From Ceratodon purpureus (taxonomy: Eukaryota > Streptophyta > Bryopsida > Pseudoditrichales > Ditrichaceae), in assembly GCA_014871385.1 (NCBI GenBank), contig CM026430.1, positions 5,686,630 to 5,750,629 of the forward strand: a stretch of DNA of 64,000 bases, written 5' to 3'. Of this stretch, positions 62,127-64,000 are shown one piece after another (the stretch's first letter is position 1; each line of letters begins with the position of its first letter). Made by a program: the position numbers and the translations under genes. Below the pieces are notes generated by a model. That model saw only the letters and a program-made list of their open reading frames with translations. It ran no database searches and was not told the DNA's origin.

Positions 62127-63768
62127 CCCAAAGAATGAATCCCCAACTCCCCAAACTCACTCCCTCTCCCCCAATCCACCCCAAGAGACGCAAAACCCAA
62201 ACCCAGAACCCACTAGAAGCTGAAAAGAAGGAATTAGGTCCGGCAAATAAACTAATCTCAAGCGATCTCCAGCTCCCCACCTCACCACACTCACTCCCCT
62301 TCTTGAATCCACTCCAGAACAGTGCAAGTCGAACACTCAAATAAGAAGAAAACCTGGATTAAGTCACAGAAAGCGATGAAATCGTAGACACATGACTGAC
62401 GAAGGGTGTTGAAGCGATGTCTCTGGTCCTCTACAACACCCAATCCCTCCCCCACTCGCAACACTTCCTGCGAGTCTCCAATCCACACCGGGAGATGAAA
62501 AACCCAGAGAACTCAGAGCTCAGAGCTCAGAATTGGATGAGACGAAATCCCACTGGGAGCCATGACTGACAGCAGCAGCAGTTCATGGCACAGCAATGCG
62601 ACAACAGCGAGATGGTTGATGAGGCTGGGGCTTCCTGATGATTGACGAGAGAGCCCTCGCACTCCCTCGCTCCCGTGCTTCCTTCAAGGCGGGCACTCGG
62701 GGGCTCTCAAACCCATGACTGGATCTAAAAACCATCAATATCTAGACACATTGTACATTTATTTCTCCTATATCTATAAATAAAGGTGGATGATGATGAC
62801 GGTTTTTCAGTTGGTGGAAAAACAATCCGGAGAGGATGTTCGGCGGGCTTCGGGGTACTTCAAAGGCGTCACTGAACGGGAAACTGTTGTTATCTATGAA
62901 GTTAGTTGATTTTCGCAGCGAGGATCTATATATTGTACGGGGTGACGGTTTATGGCATGAGGCGGGCGGGATGTAAGGTGGGCATGTGGGGGGTGTACTG
63001 AATTCCGTTACTACGGCGATGACCGAGCAAGTATGTAGTTTCTGTGTACATTTGTAGGGGTGGGGTCTACGAAATGAAATGGTAGTGACGGGTTTGGATA
63101 TACTTCCCTGATGGTGGCGCGCCAGCTTGTCTCACTCGCTTGGGCCTCTGCAGTGGAACTGTAGCACATTCTTGCGTTTTGGCTTGATTTTCCCACATTT
63201 GGCTTATTCTTTTCCAGCTTTGTCTTGGTTTTTTTCCGGATTAAAAAAAGGAGTGTGGAAGATCAAAAGAAGGTAAACATTTTACAAGTTAGTAGTGAGG
63301 TAATGAAATTGGATTTAATTAAATGTGAAAATATTTGATTAATTATTTGAAAACTGAAAAAGAAATTAAGAAGCATGAAATTAAATTGCATGGTTGTTTT
63401 TATTGAATATCATTCATAGTACAAGAATGAAGATATAGAAGTGGATACTACGAGGTACCTTATGATTTAATGAAACTTACACTTTATGACTTACATATAA
63501 TATCATCTTGTTTTATCACCTTTGGGCTTCTGATTTTGGCTTCTATGTATTTTATGCATCGGGTGTTAGTGGCCATGGATGGTGAAAAATGCACCCTGTG
63601 CCATATTCACAATATCCTTTTTCCATGTATGGACGACAAAGAGATGCACCCTTCACACAAGATGACAATGTTAAGAAGTATTAATAATTAAGTGAATTGT
63701 AATTATTGTATTGAATTTATTCTAAATAATAATGATGATTTTGATATTATGTAGTAAAGTATATTTAC
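62127..63768. other. CPA promoter/5' UTR and AT-rich intergenic DNA
   Basis: 62127-62720 is GC-richer and purine/pyrimidine-biased, consistent with a 5' UTR and promoter for CPA. A short inverted pair, GAGAGCCC (about 62650) with GGGCTCTC (about 62701), lies at its end. From 63240 on the sequence is AT-rich with no recognised gene; the ORF at 63470-63691 has no motif. Confidence 0.5.
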
Positions 63769-63909
63769 CTCTCGTGATGGCAGTCCATTGATTGGATTAA
63801 TGTAAGCTGGGCTACCTCCAGTTGAAAGTAACATGTATTCTGAAAATTGAGGTCCTTCTTGATCAAGTTCATTTGATGTGTCATTACTAGTTCTTCGTTC
63901 ATGAACCAT
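63769..63909 (-). CDS. Probable internal exon of an unidentified gene
   Basis: 47 codons open on the minus strand, preceded by a good acceptor (TTTATACAG) and followed by a donor (GTAAAT). The length is a multiple of three. The peptide has a hydrophilic composition and a coding look (HERRTSNDTSNELDQEG, GGSPAYINPINGLPSRE). I do not recognise it. The rest of the gene would lie right of the window and in the AT-rich DNA to the left. It could also be a fragment. Confidence 0.35.
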
Positions 63910-64000
63910 CTGTATAAATAATCAAATAAAAACACAAAAATCAAATTTTAACACAAAATTGTCAATAGTTTGTTCAAACTTTTAATTTTAATTGCGGTAT

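Overview
The window is nuclear DNA of a land plant. Spliceosomal GT-AG introns are frequent, intergenic DNA is AT-rich, plant telo-boxes precede a ribosomal protein gene, and several proteins are plant-type (type III polyketide synthase, CCD1-like dioxygenase, LEA2/NHL protein). The extra introns and long N-terminal extension of the polyketide synthase make a bryophyte-like or other non-seed plant my best guess. That is inference; I cannot name the species.

Layout. Bases 1-5036 are AT-rich and gene-free with short tandem repeats, followed by a 374-bp MITE-like element with TA target duplication. RPL12 (three exons, +) lies at 5779-7215. Bases 7216-17840 are gene-poor and hold two decayed single-frame coding traces (9481-10474 and 14070-15150), a TA microsatellite and one copy of a dispersed repeat. 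PAF1 (12 exons, +) is at 17845-22042 and an ASCL-type polyketide synthase (4 exons, +) at 24229-25968. Next comes a pair of CCD1-like dioxygenase genes on the minus strand, each with 13 exons at equivalent positions (27394-31184 and 49631-53416). Their upstream regions are also duplicated. The paralogues are separated by about 18 kb that includes a 10.7-kb Ty1/copia array arranged LTR-internal-LTR-internal-LTR (38602-49297). After that come a LEA2/NHL gene (55273-56022, -), a second copy of the dispersed repeat, the F-actin capping protein alpha gene CPA (10 exons, 58646-62126, -), and one probable exon of an unidentified gene at the right edge (63769-63909, -).

Functions. RPL12, PAF1 and CPA are housekeeping genes: ribosome, RNA polymerase II elongation complex, actin barbed-end capping. 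The polyketide synthase and the CCD1 pair belong to specialised metabolism (alkyl-pyrone/sporopollenin-type and apocarotenoid chemistry, by family). Nothing suggests a shared pathway or operon.

Most unusual. The copia element has a primer-binding site that matches the anticodon arm of initiator tRNA-Met, not its 3' end. It has a perfect 18-bp inverted repeat spanning the polypurine tract/LTR junction, and two in-frame amber codons shared by both internal copies. The array is bracketed by a 197-bp duplication of flanking DNA instead of a 5-bp one. A separate perfect 21-bp hairpin lies at 35191-35261. The CCD1 paralogues keep the same TATA/G-box layout, but a (AT)61 tract sits inside one promoter.

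All gene models were built by hand from splice sites, reading frame and remembered family sequences. No alignment, transcript or database search was run.
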